In this document: positions 51,422 to 60,630 of the stretch, piece after piece | How the letters are laid out: the number at the start of each line of letters is the position of its first letter | Position numbering within the stretch: position 1 is the first letter of the stretch | Source of the DNA: Lachnospiraceae bacterium AC2029 | GTDB lineage: Bacteria > Bacillota > Clostridia > Lachnospirales > Lachnospiraceae | Direction: 5' to 3' | Length of the DNA: 64,000 bases | NCBI GenBank assembly: GCA_000703065.1 | Contig: JNLK01000001.1 | Coordinates: 3,556,001 to 3,620,000, forward strand | Notes under the pieces: generated by a model | Databases searched by the model: none | What the model saw: the letters and a program-made list of their open reading frames with translations, nothing else | Told to the model about the DNA's origin: nothing | Made by a program: the position numbers and the translations under genes

Positions 51422-51464
51422 AACAATCTGATCCGGTGAAGCCGTTTGAAGCAAGGAGGAGTAT

Positions 51465-53603
51465 ATGAAAAAACTGAGGATCCTATTGACACTCGTTATC
51501 ATGGGAATCATTTTTATGGTTTCGGATCGTTCCTGCTATGCGGTGCCTGCGCTGAACGGTTCATCCGAGGATGAAGAGGGGCGGTGTCACTCGTCTGCGG
51601 CGGATACACCGGTGACCCTGGAAGTTCTGGAGAAACGTGACCGGATGAAGGAAGCGAAGAATGCGCCCGGTTCGAATACGATAACTGCATTGTCCGGAAG
51701 TAATAAGAAGGATAAGAAGAATAAGAAGAAAACACTTCCGTTGCTCTGTATTGTGGTTGGGTTTAACGGAGAAACCTCGGATGCGCCGGAAGGTCTGCCT
51801 TATTCGGACGAGTATGACTGGTATGACTTTATTTTCAATGGGGATGAATCTCTTGTAGAGTATTATAATGATATGTCCTCCGGAAAGTTCACCTTTGAAC
51901 CGGCAGCGGAGAATTCCCGATATGGTACAGGCGGGAATACGAATCTGTATGACAAAAAGAATGACGGGATCGTTCATGTAACCGTAGACTTCCCTCATTT
52001 GGACTGGAGTGTACTTCCCAAGATCACCTCTGAGTCTACGTATCCGGTATATTCAGAGGCTGTCCGTAAGGCTTCATCATATGTAGACCTGGCTCAGTAT
52101 GACGTTGACGGGAACGGAGAAATATCCAACAGTGAACTTGCTGTAACCTTCATTTTTGCCGGTTATGATACAGCTGTTGAATATCCGACCCTAAGTAGGG
52201 GAATACAGAATTATATCTGGCCGCATGCAACCACCTTTACTGAAATGAAGGAAGATCTTGAGGATTTTGAGTATCCGTCCATTGACGGAGTCAGATTTGA
52301 TCGATATATCTGCATGGCAGAAACAGATGTTTTCAAAGGAGTTGATCAACAGGCGTTGCTTTCCACTCTCTTTCACGAGCTGGGACATTATCTCGGACTT
52401 CCTGATCTGTATAATGCTGATACGGAGACTGATGGTGAGTGGAGAAATTACAGAGTGGGGTATATGAGTCTGATGGCGGATGGCTGTTGGGGCGCGAGAC
52501 CTGACGGAAGCTTCAGACCTTATTCAATGGATGTATGGTCCATGTATTACCTCGGATGGCTGGATGCGGTACCTATCACAGAGAGCGGAACCTATACCGT
52601 AAGTGGTGACAAGTCATCTACGGATCCCCAAAAACCCGCCCTCTATTACCTTTCCGGGGCGAAAAAAGGGGAGTACTATCTGATTGAAAACCGTCTGATG
52701 TCCGGCTGGGATGAGGGACTGTATGTCGGAATTGCCGCCCATATGCCGTCAAAGATCTATCCCGCAGTTGGCGGTATGGTGATCTGGCATGTGGATACAA
52801 ACGATCTGGATTCCCGTTTGATACAGAATGCAGTGAATGTACTCTATCGTCGTCCCGGTGTTATGCCTCTCTATCCGGAACTGAATAAAGACGGAACCTA
52901 CAGCCTTATCAGTGATAAAAAAGATGGGGGTGTTCTGCTGGATCCCATTATTGACGGCAGCAATTTTGGTCAGAAGAAGGCGGATCTTATGCTTCCCTGC
53001 TTTGGCTGGGGGAAGAACGTGGATAAGCGGAGCAGTCGATTCACCTCCAAAACAAGGATCTACGATATCGGACGCGGTGGCGACAGCATCACCTTCAAGG
53101 TTTCCATTCAATCAAATAAATGGGTGAAGGAGAACGGCTCGTGGCGGTATCTGGGAAATAATGGTATCATTCAGACGGATTGGCTGAAATATCAGAATAA
53201 ATGGTATTATCTGGGCGAAAATGGGATCATGAAGACCGGTTGGCAGACGTACAGGGGGAAGTGGTATTTCCTGGCTCAAAGCGGAGAGATGAAGACCGGT
53301 TGGGTGAAATCCGGAAATAAATGGTATTATCTTGATCAAAGCGGTGCCATGAATACCGGATGGTTAAAATGGAGCGGTAAATGGTATTACTTCGGCATCG
53401 ACGGAGCCATGAAGACCGGATGGCAGAAATGGGCCGGAAAATGGTATTACTTTACCTCCGCCGGGGTAATGAAGACCGGTTGGCTGAACTGGGGAAATTG
53501 CTGGTATTTCCTTGACAGCAACGGAGTCATGGTAACCGGCACGCGTACGATCGGAGGAAAAACCTATCGGTTTTATTATTCCGGAGTGTGCCTGAACCCC
53601 TGA
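51465..53603 (+). CDS. Secreted M6-family metalloprotease with cell-wall repeats
   Basis: A secreted metalloprotease of 712 residues. The signal peptide (LTLVIMGIIFMVSDRSCYA) precedes a charged linker and the M6-like domain; the zinc site is FHELGHYLGLPDLYN (HExxHxxGxxD). Residues ~545-712 are about eight YG-type wall-binding repeats (GWLKWSGKWYYFGIDGAMKT). AAGGAGG precedes the ATG. It may degrade host or microbial proteins at the cell surface. An RNG-like site or inhibitor is not seen. Confidence 0.9.
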   Translation: MKKLRILLTLVIMGIIFMVSDRSCYAVPALNGSSEDEEGRCHSSAADTPVTLEVLEKRDRMKEAKNAPGSNTITALSGSNKKDKKNKKKTLPLLCIVVGFNGETSDAPEGLPYSDEYDWYDFIFNGDESLVEYYNDMSSGKFTFEPAAENSRYGTGGNTNLYDKKNDGIVHVTVDFPHLDWSVLPKITSESTYPVYSEAVRKASSYVDLAQYDVDGNGEISNSELAVTFIFAGYDTAVEYPTLSRGIQNYIWPHATTFTEMKEDLEDFEYPSIDGVRFDRYICMAETDVFKGVDQQALLSTLFHELGHYLGLPDLYNADTETDGEWRNYRVGYMSLMADGCWGARPDGSFRPYSMDVWSMYYLGWLDAVPITESGTYTVSGDKSSTDPQKPALYYLSGAKKGEYYLIENRLMSGWDEGLYVGIAAHMPSKIYPAVGGMVIWHVDTNDLDSRLIQNAVNVLYRRPGVMPLYPELNKDGTYSLISDKKDGGVLLDPIIDGSNFGQKKADLMLPCFGWGKNVDKRSSRFTSKTRIYDIGRGGDSITFKVSIQSNKWVKENGSWRYLGNNGIIQTDWLKYQNKWYYLGENGIMKTGWQTYRGKWYFLAQSGEMKTGWVKSGNKWYYLDQSGAMNTGWLKWSGKWYYFGIDGAMKTGWQKWAGKWYYFTSAGVMKTGWLNWGNCWYFLDSNGVMVTGTRTIGGKTYRFYYSGVCLNP

Positions 53604-53690
53604 GTCCGGAACTGACACGTGACTCCTTCAGGTCTGAATCGGGAGAAATGATCGGGACAGGAATTTCGGTCGGGAAAGGAAACTGACAGA

Positions 53691-54191
53691 ATGGATCACT
53701 CTGCAATACATGAGAAATACAGAAGACTCACACTCCTTTTGATTGAAAAGCAACTGACAATAACCACCATGGAATCCATCACATCGGGGCTGGTCGCGTC
53801 TCTGATCACCGATACGGAAGGGGCGTCAGCGATCTTCAGAGGCGCATACGTCACTTACTGTAATGAGGCAAAGATCAAAAACGGCGTACCCGCGGAGATC
53901 ATCGACCGGTACTCCGTGTATTCCACGGAAACGGCAGATGCCATGGCAGAAGCCTGTGCGAAGGCTTACAATGCCGACATCGGGATTGGGATCACGGGAA
54001 CCACCGGAAATGTAGATCCTGCAAACCCGGACTTTTCCGTTCCCGGGCAGGTGTTCTTTTCGGTCTATTATCAGGGAACCAAGCATTCCTTCCGGAAGGA
54101 TCTCGGAACATGTCCGACAAGAGCGGATTATAAGTTCGCCGTTGCCGATGAGGTACATTCGGCACTGATCCGGCTTCTCGAAACGCTGTGA
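53691..54191 (+). CDS. pncC: Nicotinamide-nucleotide amidase (CinA C-terminal domain)
   Basis: Deamidates nicotinamide mononucleotide, recycling NAD precursors. 166 residues, the size of a standalone PncC. Conserved motifs: ITTMESITSGLVASLITD, GAYVTYCNEAK and IGITGTTGN; the usual GIAGPGG is GITGTTG here. GAAAGGAAAC precedes the ATG. It stands alone after the protease gene. Confidence 0.87.
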   Translation: MDHSAIHEKYRRLTLLLIEKQLTITTMESITSGLVASLITDTEGASAIFRGAYVTYCNEAKIKNGVPAEIIDRYSVYSTETADAMAEACAKAYNADIGIGITGTTGNVDPANPDFSVPGQVFFSVYYQGTKHSFRKDLGTCPTRADYKFAVADEVHSALIRLLETL

Positions 54192-54247
54192 TCGGTTTCT
54201 GACAGAACGGCATTGACCGTGACATACCGGATTTGATCAACGTATCG

Positions 54248-54276
54248 TTGTGAATAATGTCCGATTATGGTATCAT
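54248..54276 (+). promoter_or_regulatory. Promoter of the thioester-reductase block
   Basis: TTGTGA (54248-54253), 17 bases, TATCAT (54271-54276). It places the transcription start near 54283, which excludes an earlier ATG at 54257 as the start of the reductase. Confidence 0.65.
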
Positions 54277-54337
54277 TACATCATGTAACGCTGATCACAG
54301 CGGGGGGGGATTTGACTTTCAGTCAGGGGGTGTGACA

Positions 54338-55507
54338 TTGGAAAAGAATGCACTTGCACATAATACGGTGGAGTACGTGAACGGGATCACCGGTCCGGAG
54401 GATATCGGGGATGTCCTGCTGACAGGTTCCACAGACTTCCTGGGGATCCATATTCTGAAGTATCTGGTCGACTCCACTCAGAAGACCATATTCTGTCTGA
54501 TCCGCGGAGAGCAGGAGATGCTTGAGAAGCGGCTCCAGAATATGCTGATGTACTATTTCGACGGGCCCATGTGGGAACTCTTCGGCAGCCGGATCCGGTG
54601 TGTGAAGGGAGATATCACGGACCCTGAGAGTCTGGACGCTCTGACGGCGTATGATTTCAAGACCGTGATCAACTGTGCCGCATATTCGCAGTATCAGGCC
54701 AAGGGCGATAACCTGGAGCAGGTGAATCACATCGGTGTGGAGAATCTGATCGCTTTCTGTCTGAAGACGAAGCGGCGTCTGGTACAGGTTTCCACGGTTG
54801 CTGTCGCAGGGATCAATGTAAAGCATAAATTTCCCGAAGAGAAGGTGCTCTTCGAAAATGAACTGGATTTCGGTCAGCATCTGGAGGGGAAATTTTTCGA
54901 ATCCAAGTTCAAGGCAGAGAAGGCCGTGCTGAAGGCAGTGGAAGAGCAGGAACTGGATGGTAAGATCATCCGGGTCGGAAGCCTGATGAGCCGTTACAGC
55001 GACGGAGAGTTCCGTGCCAACTTTGTGAACAACAGCTTCATGAGACGTCTCAGAGCCTATGGCGCTCTGGGAAAGGTTCCGGTTTCCATACTGGATCAGC
55101 CGGTGGAGTGTTCACCTGTTGACTGCACGGCAGAGGCTGTCGTAAAGCTTTCCGCCACAGGCTCGGATTTCACGGTATTTCATGCCACCAACGGACACAT
55201 GGTACAGATGGGCGATGTGATCCAGGCCATGCGGATCATCGGCCTGGAGATCCAGGTAGTGGATGACGATGAATTTGAACAGACGCTGAAGGATGCCAAG
55301 AAGGATGACAAGCTGAAGAAGATTGCTTCACCGCTGCTTTATTTCCGGAGTACGGGGAATAAAGATGCAGACAGTATCATCGGTCACAGCAACAGGTTTA
55401 CCACCAAAGTTCTCTACCGTCTCAGTTTCAAATGGCCCATCATCACGGATGATTATCTTGCAAATACGTTCCGGATCCTGGAGAAACTTGATTTCTTCAG
55501 AGAATAA
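54338..55507 (+). CDS. Standalone thioester reductase (NAD-binding-4 type)
   Basis: Reductases of this type release a carrier- or CoA-bound acyl thioester as aldehyde or alcohol using NAD(P)H. This 389-residue protein has only the reductase domain. The Rossmann motif is VLLTGSTDFLGIHIL (TGxTxFLG); VINCAAYSQ and VSTVAVAGINVKHKF supply the SDR active region, with FFESKFKAEKAV carrying the YxxxK-like position as FESKF, where Tyr is Phe, so catalysis should be checked. A TTG at 54338, after AGGGGG, is the best start. It begins a block with STAS, SpoIIE-RsbW, FakA and DegV genes. Confidence 0.78.
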   Translation: MEKNALAHNTVEYVNGITGPEDIGDVLLTGSTDFLGIHILKYLVDSTQKTIFCLIRGEQEMLEKRLQNMLMYYFDGPMWELFGSRIRCVKGDITDPESLDALTAYDFKTVINCAAYSQYQAKGDNLEQVNHIGVENLIAFCLKTKRRLVQVSTVAVAGINVKHKFPEEKVLFENELDFGQHLEGKFFESKFKAEKAVLKAVEEQELDGKIIRVGSLMSRYSDGEFRANFVNNSFMRRLRAYGALGKVPVSILDQPVECSPVDCTAEAVVKLSATGSDFTVFHATNGHMVQMGDVIQAMRIIGLEIQVVDDDEFEQTLKDAKKDDKLKKIASPLLYFRSTGNKDADSIIGHSNRFTTKVLYRLSFKWPIITDDYLANTFRILEKLDFFRE

Positions 55508-55562
55508 ACGGACGGATCATAAATACTGAATCTTATAACTCATTTTTCAGGAGGAAGAAATT

Positions 55563-55865
55563 ATGAAAATCGAAGCTGCTACAAATGGGGATACCGTCAT
55601 TCTGTTCCCGGAGGGATGGATCGATTCCTCTAATGCAATTGAACTGGAGCAGGCGGTTGCAGCCTATGTGGATGACTGTGACAAGCTGATCCTGGATTTT
55701 TCCGGAATTGATTATATCTCTTCTGCAGGGATCCGTGTGATCGTGGCAGCACATAGAGAGATGGAGTCCAAGGACGGGCTGTATCTTCGGAATCTGAACA
55801 GGAATGTTACGGATCTTCTTAAACTGACAGGCTTTGATATGAAGCTGAATATTGAGGAAGACTGA
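55563..55865 (+). CDS. STAS-domain anti-sigma factor antagonist
   Basis: A 100-residue intact STAS protein. The phospho-switch serine lies in IDYISSAGIRVIV (S53/S54). It would bind an RsbW-type kinase when unphosphorylated and be reset by the SpoIIE phosphatase encoded 30 bases downstream. TCAGGAGG precedes the ATG. No sigma factor is encoded in the window, so the output may be an enzyme such as the adjacent reductase or kinase, or a distant sigma factor. Confidence 0.92.
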   Translation: MKIEAATNGDTVILFPEGWIDSSNAIELEQAVAAYVDDCDKLILDFSGIDYISSAGIRVIVAAHREMESKDGLYLRNLNRNVTDLLKLTGFDMKLNIEED

Positions 55866-55895
55866 TCCGGATAAAGATAACGGGACGGATAGCGT

Positions 55896-57854
55896 ATGAA
55901 AAAATCCATTTTCCGGAAGATCACCCTGATCATCCTGCTGGTAGTGCTGGTCGTAGATTCAGCACTACTTGTTGTGTCATACAAAATCGCATATAACAGA
56001 AGTTACCAAAGATGTGTGGATCAGTTGCAGCATGCAATCGGAGTGGTGGAGGAAATGCTGGCCTTCTTCAGGTCCACCGAAACGGATACGGATACGATCT
56101 GTAACAGTATGACCAGGTGCTGCAAAAATCTTGAACTTCCTTACATTTACGCATTTGAGGTGGATACGGAAAGGTCCCTGATCCGTTATCTGGCCATCGG
56201 TTTCGGTGACGAGGCCACTGAGGTGGGACGTACGGAGCTCTATCCCGGTGCAGAGATTGAAATGGAATTACCGGAAGAGCTTATGGAGGTCTACGAAGGA
56301 AGGGCCAAGCGTTCCTTGCAGCATGTGAAGAACCAGTACGGAGAGACCCTGATCTGCTACTCGACACTTGAAAAGAAATATGATGCCGGTACGGACAGCT
56401 TTGTAACCGAGACGGGAAATCCTGTCATGATCGGCGTGGACATTTCTCTTTCCAGGGTTATGGACGATCTCGCCAGGACCTACAACATCATGTCCATCCT
56501 GCTGATCGGACTTTCCATCGCCATCGTTCTTGCCTGTGCGCTGATCCTGTACAGGAAGATCTCAGTACCCATCAGAAGGATCAGCGACCGTATGAGCGGT
56601 TTTGTGGAGGACTATGCAAAGGGAATTCAGACCCTCCCTGTCAAGGGAGAGGATGAACTTGCCGAGGTGTCCAGATCCTTTAATACCATGGCCGAGAATA
56701 TCCACACGTATCTTGGCAATATCGAGGAGCTGAACAGGGAGAAGCATACCCGTCAAGCGGAGCTGGATATTGCAACGAATATCCAGAAGGGATTGCTTGG
56801 GGATACAGAATACGTGACCGAATCCTTCCGGATCGATGCATGCATGACCCCGGCGAAGGAGGTCGGAGGAGATCTCTATGACTATCTGGTTTTGGATGAC
56901 GGAAGGATCTTCCTTACGATAGCGGATGTATCAGGGAAGGGAATTTCCGCTTCGCTTTTCATGTCCCGTGCCGTAACCCTTCTTCATATCTATGCGAAAA
57001 TGAACCTTTCTCCCGCAGGGATCCTGAAGGAATTCAATGATTCACTTTCGGCATATAATCCCGGCAAGCTTTTCATCACGGTTTTTGTCGCCATCTATGA
57101 CCCGGTAACAAAGGAACTCACTTATTCCAACGGCGGACATAATGTTCCTTATGTGATATCCGACCGCCTGATCCCATTGGAAGAGGGGCGGGGGATCGCT
57201 TCCGGAATCTTCCCGGGGGAGGATTTTAAAGAAGCAACCATTCGTCTTAAAGAGGGTGATACGGTATTTCTTTATACAGATGGTGTCAACGAGGCTATCA
57301 GCAAGGATGTGGAATTCTATTCCGTAGAACGGCTGGAGGAAAGACTGACCGACTGTATCGGTAAGGAGGAGAATCCGCTTATGCTGATCCGGAAGGATCT
57401 CAGCAGCTTCACGGAGGGAGCGGTACAGAGTGATGACATCACCATGCTGACCCTGAAGATCCTGACCGGGGATACGATCCTTCATCTGATGGCGGACCTG
57501 AGTGAGCTTCATCGCGTGAAGGAAGCGGTCCTCAGCCTTCCTGTGAGTGAGGATATGCAGAAGAAGCTGTATCTGGCTGCTGATGAGATCTTCACAAATA
57601 TCTGCTCCTATGCCTATGACCAGAGCGGAGATGTGGAAGTGAAGATCACCATGGGGGATAATAATGTGGAAATGATCTTCAGGGATTCGGGGCGTCCTTT
57701 CGATCCTACAAAGGATATTCTGAAGCTGGAGGATTATGATTACGAGCATGAGATCGGAGGTCTGGGCAGATTCCTGACCTTCACCATTGCAGATGACTTC
57801 AGATATGAATATACAGATAAGAAAAATGTGCTGTGGCTGAAGTTTATGATCTGA
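55896..57854 (+). CDS. Membrane SpoIIE phosphatase fused to RsbW-type HATPase
   Basis: A 652-residue sensor with both partner-switch enzymes. A membrane helix (ILLVVLVVDSALLVVSYKI), an extracytoplasmic sensor (~35-190), a second helix (ILLIGLSIAIVLACALILY) and HAMP lead to the PP2C domain (about 270-510; TPAKEVGGDLYDYL, IADVSGKGISASLFM, FLYTDGVNEAIS, QSDDITMLT). A HATPase_c_2 domain closes it (LAADEIFTNICSYAY, FRDSGRPFDP, GGLGRFL). Both kinase and phosphatase appear intact. It can thus set the STAS phosphorylation alone. The start is ATG 55896 with weak GGGACGG before it. Confidence 0.92.
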   Translation: MKKSIFRKITLIILLVVLVVDSALLVVSYKIAYNRSYQRCVDQLQHAIGVVEEMLAFFRSTETDTDTICNSMTRCCKNLELPYIYAFEVDTERSLIRYLAIGFGDEATEVGRTELYPGAEIEMELPEELMEVYEGRAKRSLQHVKNQYGETLICYSTLEKKYDAGTDSFVTETGNPVMIGVDISLSRVMDDLARTYNIMSILLIGLSIAIVLACALILYRKISVPIRRISDRMSGFVEDYAKGIQTLPVKGEDELAEVSRSFNTMAENIHTYLGNIEELNREKHTRQAELDIATNIQKGLLGDTEYVTESFRIDACMTPAKEVGGDLYDYLVLDDGRIFLTIADVSGKGISASLFMSRAVTLLHIYAKMNLSPAGILKEFNDSLSAYNPGKLFITVFVAIYDPVTKELTYSNGGHNVPYVISDRLIPLEEGRGIASGIFPGEDFKEATIRLKEGDTVFLYTDGVNEAISKDVEFYSVERLEERLTDCIGKEENPLMLIRKDLSSFTEGAVQSDDITMLTLKILTGDTILHLMADLSELHRVKEAVLSLPVSEDMQKKLYLAADEIFTNICSYAYDQSGDVEVKITMGDNNVEMIFRDSGRPFDPTKDILKLEDYDYEHEIGGLGRFLTFTIADDFRYEYTDKKNVLWLKFMI

Positions 57855-57942
57855 CCGCAATAAATGCCTTGCCGGGCAAAAAAAGATATGACGCCGGGAG
57901 GAAGGTTTCTCCGGTGAAAAGACGAGGAGAAGATAAGAACAA

Positions 57943-59661
57943 GTGTCCAGAAACTATAATGATCACACCTATATCGACGGAGAATTGTTCGGGATACTGA
58001 TCCGGAGCGGGGCAGTCCGCCTGAAGCAGAATATTCAGAGGATCAATGACCTGAATGTTTTTCCGATCCCGGACGGAGATACCGGTGATAATATGTATCT
58101 GACCCTGTCCGGAGGGATCCGGGAGATGGATCAGGAGAAGAATACTTCCATCGGCAGGAGGGCGCGTGCTCTCGCCGGGGGAATGCTTCTTGCTGCCCGT
58201 GGAAACAGCGGTGTGATCCTGTCCCAGATATTTGCGGGCATCGCCGATGGTCTGGAAGAGAAGGACCGGGTATCACTGACGGAACTGACAGAGGCTCTGG
58301 ATTCCGGGGTCTCAAGAGCCTATGAGAAGGTATTAACTCCCGTAGAGGGAACCATTCTTACAGTGGCACGGGAAACTGCACAGGCGCTTCATTTTACGGA
58401 TGAAGAAACCACTTTGGGAGAATACACGGATCACATGATCCGGGCCATGCATGATTCGCTTGAGAATACCCCGGAACTGCTGGACGTACTGAAGGAGGCC
58501 GGAGTCGTGGACAGCGGCGGGGCAGGTCTCTATATGATCGCAGAGGGCATGGCCGAGGCTGTACACGGCGATGCAGCCGAGGGCACGGTGGAACCGGCTG
58601 CCACGACCGGCCAGATGCCGAACCTGGAGCTGTTCACCGAGGACAGCATCCTGGAATTCGGATACTGCACGGAATTCCTCCTCAGGCTGACCCGTTCCAA
58701 AGTGGATGTGGATGGGTTTGATGAGCAGGTGATCATCGATTATCTTTCCACCATCGGAGATTCCATCGTTGCATTTAAGGATGGTTCCATCGTAAAGGTT
58801 CATGTCCATACAATGACGCCCTCGAGGGCCATGGAATTCTGTCAGCAGTTCGGCGAATTCCTGACCGTAAAGGTTGAAAATATGATGCTGCAGCATAATC
58901 ATCATATGGAGCAGCTGGAAAAAAAACGAGGGAACCATGATCAGGATGATAATAACTCAGACGACGGGGCGGTCATTCCGACTGTAAAGAAGAAACGCCG
59001 TCACTATGGCACCTGTGTTGTTTCAAGCGGCAAAGGGATACAGGAGGTCTTCCGTGAGCTGGGGGCTGATGAGATCCTGGAAGGGGGACAGACAAAGAAT
59101 CCCTCGATACAGGAGTTCCTGGACTGCTTTGACCGGTTGAATGCCGATGTTGTCTTTGTCTTCCCGAATAATTCCAACATTTTCCTGGCCGCGCGTCAGG
59201 CAGCGGAAATGTATCATGACTCTGACATTCGTGTGATCCCGTCCCGGGATCCCGGACAGGCCTACACTGCCATGTCCATGCTGGATATCAGCTTTGACGA
59301 CCCGGATCAGGTGGAGCAGAACTTCATTTCCAATATGGAATATGCTGCCACCGGGATGGTATGCAGGGTCTGCAGGGACTATCAGAACGATGAACTGACT
59401 GTATCAGATGACGGTTACCTGGGGATCGCCGGTCAGAAACCGGTCTGTGCGTCTCAGGATAAGGTTATGGCTCTGAAGGATCTCTGCGAAAAACTGGGGA
59501 TCAGTGAACGGGAGATCGTTACCGTGATCTTCGGAGAGGATAACACGGATGAAGACCGTGAGAAGGTACGGGGGCTGTTCCGTGAGGAGTGGCCGGATAA
59601 GGAGTTTTATGAGATCGACGGTCAGCAGGACGTATATGATCTGATCGTGATCCTGGAGTGA
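57943..59661 (+). CDS. Fatty acid kinase FakA-like (DAK2-domain) protein
   Basis: A 572-residue relative of FakA/YloV, which phosphorylates fatty acids presented by DegV/FakB. The N-terminal Dak-type kinase domain has NVFPIPDGDTGDNMY, AARGNSGVILSQIF and VVDSGGAGLYM; the middle and C-terminal DegV-like FakA_C domain follows from ~340 (CVVSSGKGIQEVFRELGA, NNSNIFLAARQA). The start is GTG at 57943 after GAGGAGA. A DegV protein is encoded 14 bases downstream, which supports FakAB function. Confidence 0.9.
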   Translation: MSRNYNDHTYIDGELFGILIRSGAVRLKQNIQRINDLNVFPIPDGDTGDNMYLTLSGGIREMDQEKNTSIGRRARALAGGMLLAARGNSGVILSQIFAGIADGLEEKDRVSLTELTEALDSGVSRAYEKVLTPVEGTILTVARETAQALHFTDEETTLGEYTDHMIRAMHDSLENTPELLDVLKEAGVVDSGGAGLYMIAEGMAEAVHGDAAEGTVEPAATTGQMPNLELFTEDSILEFGYCTEFLLRLTRSKVDVDGFDEQVIIDYLSTIGDSIVAFKDGSIVKVHVHTMTPSRAMEFCQQFGEFLTVKVENMMLQHNHHMEQLEKKRGNHDQDDNNSDDGAVIPTVKKKRRHYGTCVVSSGKGIQEVFRELGADEILEGGQTKNPSIQEFLDCFDRLNADVVFVFPNNSNIFLAARQAAEMYHDSDIRVIPSRDPGQAYTAMSMLDISFDDPDQVEQNFISNMEYAATGMVCRVCRDYQNDELTVSDDGYLGIAGQKPVCASQDKVMALKDLCEKLGISEREIVTVIFGEDNTDEDREKVRGLFREEWPDKEFYEIDGQQDVYDLIVILE

Positions 59662-59674
59662 AGGGGTGGATGAT

Positions 59675-60577
59675 ATGAAACGATTTGCCATATTTACGGA
59701 TTCCAGCTGCAATCTTTCCAGTAAGGACATGGAGGAGATCGGTATCGCAGGAGCGATTCCCATGCATTTCTATCTGAACGGTACGGAATACGATGCCAGC
59801 GGAGACTGGACCGCCATCGGAGCGAAGGAATACTACGACGCCATCCGGGCCGGTGCAAAGCTCCGATCCTCACAGGCCAGATCGGCGGATTACGAGAAGG
59901 CGTTCCGGGAAGTGATTGAGGCGGGAGAGGATGTTCTGTCCATTTCCTGTACCGGTGCACTTTCCGGTTCCATAAAGGAAAGCATCGCGGCCGCACAGCG
60001 TCTGATGAAGGAATATCCGGATGCAAAGATCCACTGTGTGGACAGCTGCAACTGTACCTATCCGCTGGCCTTGCTTCTGATGGAGGCCTGCAGACAGAGA
60101 GATCAGGGTAAGACCATGGAAGAGGTGGAGGCCTGGATCGAAAAGGAGAAGCTATGTTATAATGTGGTCGGAACGGTAGACCGGCTGACCTACCTCAGAA
60201 ATGCGGGACGTATCAGCGCCTCGGCGGCTTTCTTCGGCGGAGTCTTCAGTGTGAAGCCCATCGTGGTCAATGACGAGCTGGGAAATAACGTTGCCATCGA
60301 AAAGCTCCGCGGACGGAAGGCGTCCATAGAACGTGTGGCGGATCTGGCGGTTCAGTATATGCGTACGGACGTACATCCCGAGGTGGGGATCGCTCATGCG
60401 GACTGCCTGGAGGAGGCAGAGCAGCTGGCGGAGATGATCCGTGAACGCTGCAGGGGAACGAAACCGGAATTCCGGTTTGCCTATGTAGAGTCCGGCGTGG
60501 GGTCGTCCGTTGGTCCGGGAACACTGATCGTAGGATTTTACGGAGATCCCGCCATGAGACAGCTTTACAAAAAGTAA
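59675..60577 (+). CDS. DegV family fatty-acid-binding protein (FakB-like)
   Basis: Binds a fatty acid and hands it to FakA. 300 residues from the ATG at 59675 (AAGGGGTGG before it). Motifs: FAIFTDSSCNLSS, SSQARSADYEKAF, CTGALSGSIKES, VGTVDRLTYLRNAGRIS, FSVKPIV and ESGVGSSVGPGTLIVGF. It lies 14 bases after the FakA-like gene and surely works with it. Confidence 0.93.
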   Translation: MKRFAIFTDSSCNLSSKDMEEIGIAGAIPMHFYLNGTEYDASGDWTAIGAKEYYDAIRAGAKLRSSQARSADYEKAFREVIEAGEDVLSISCTGALSGSIKESIAAAQRLMKEYPDAKIHCVDSCNCTYPLALLLMEACRQRDQGKTMEEVEAWIEKEKLCYNVVGTVDRLTYLRNAGRISASAAFFGGVFSVKPIVVNDELGNNVAIEKLRGRKASIERVADLAVQYMRTDVHPEVGIAHADCLEEAEQLAEMIRERCRGTKPEFRFAYVESGVGSSVGPGTLIVGFYGDPAMRQLYKK

Positions 60578-60630
60578 ATATAAATCACAATGTAGTCATG
60601 AGGTTTGTTTTCTGAAAAGGAGGGGTTACG

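Noticed and set aside
54257-54337. ATG start of the thioester reductase at 54257
   Set aside because: It lies upstream of the predicted transcription start and has no ribosome site; TTG at 54338 is preferred.
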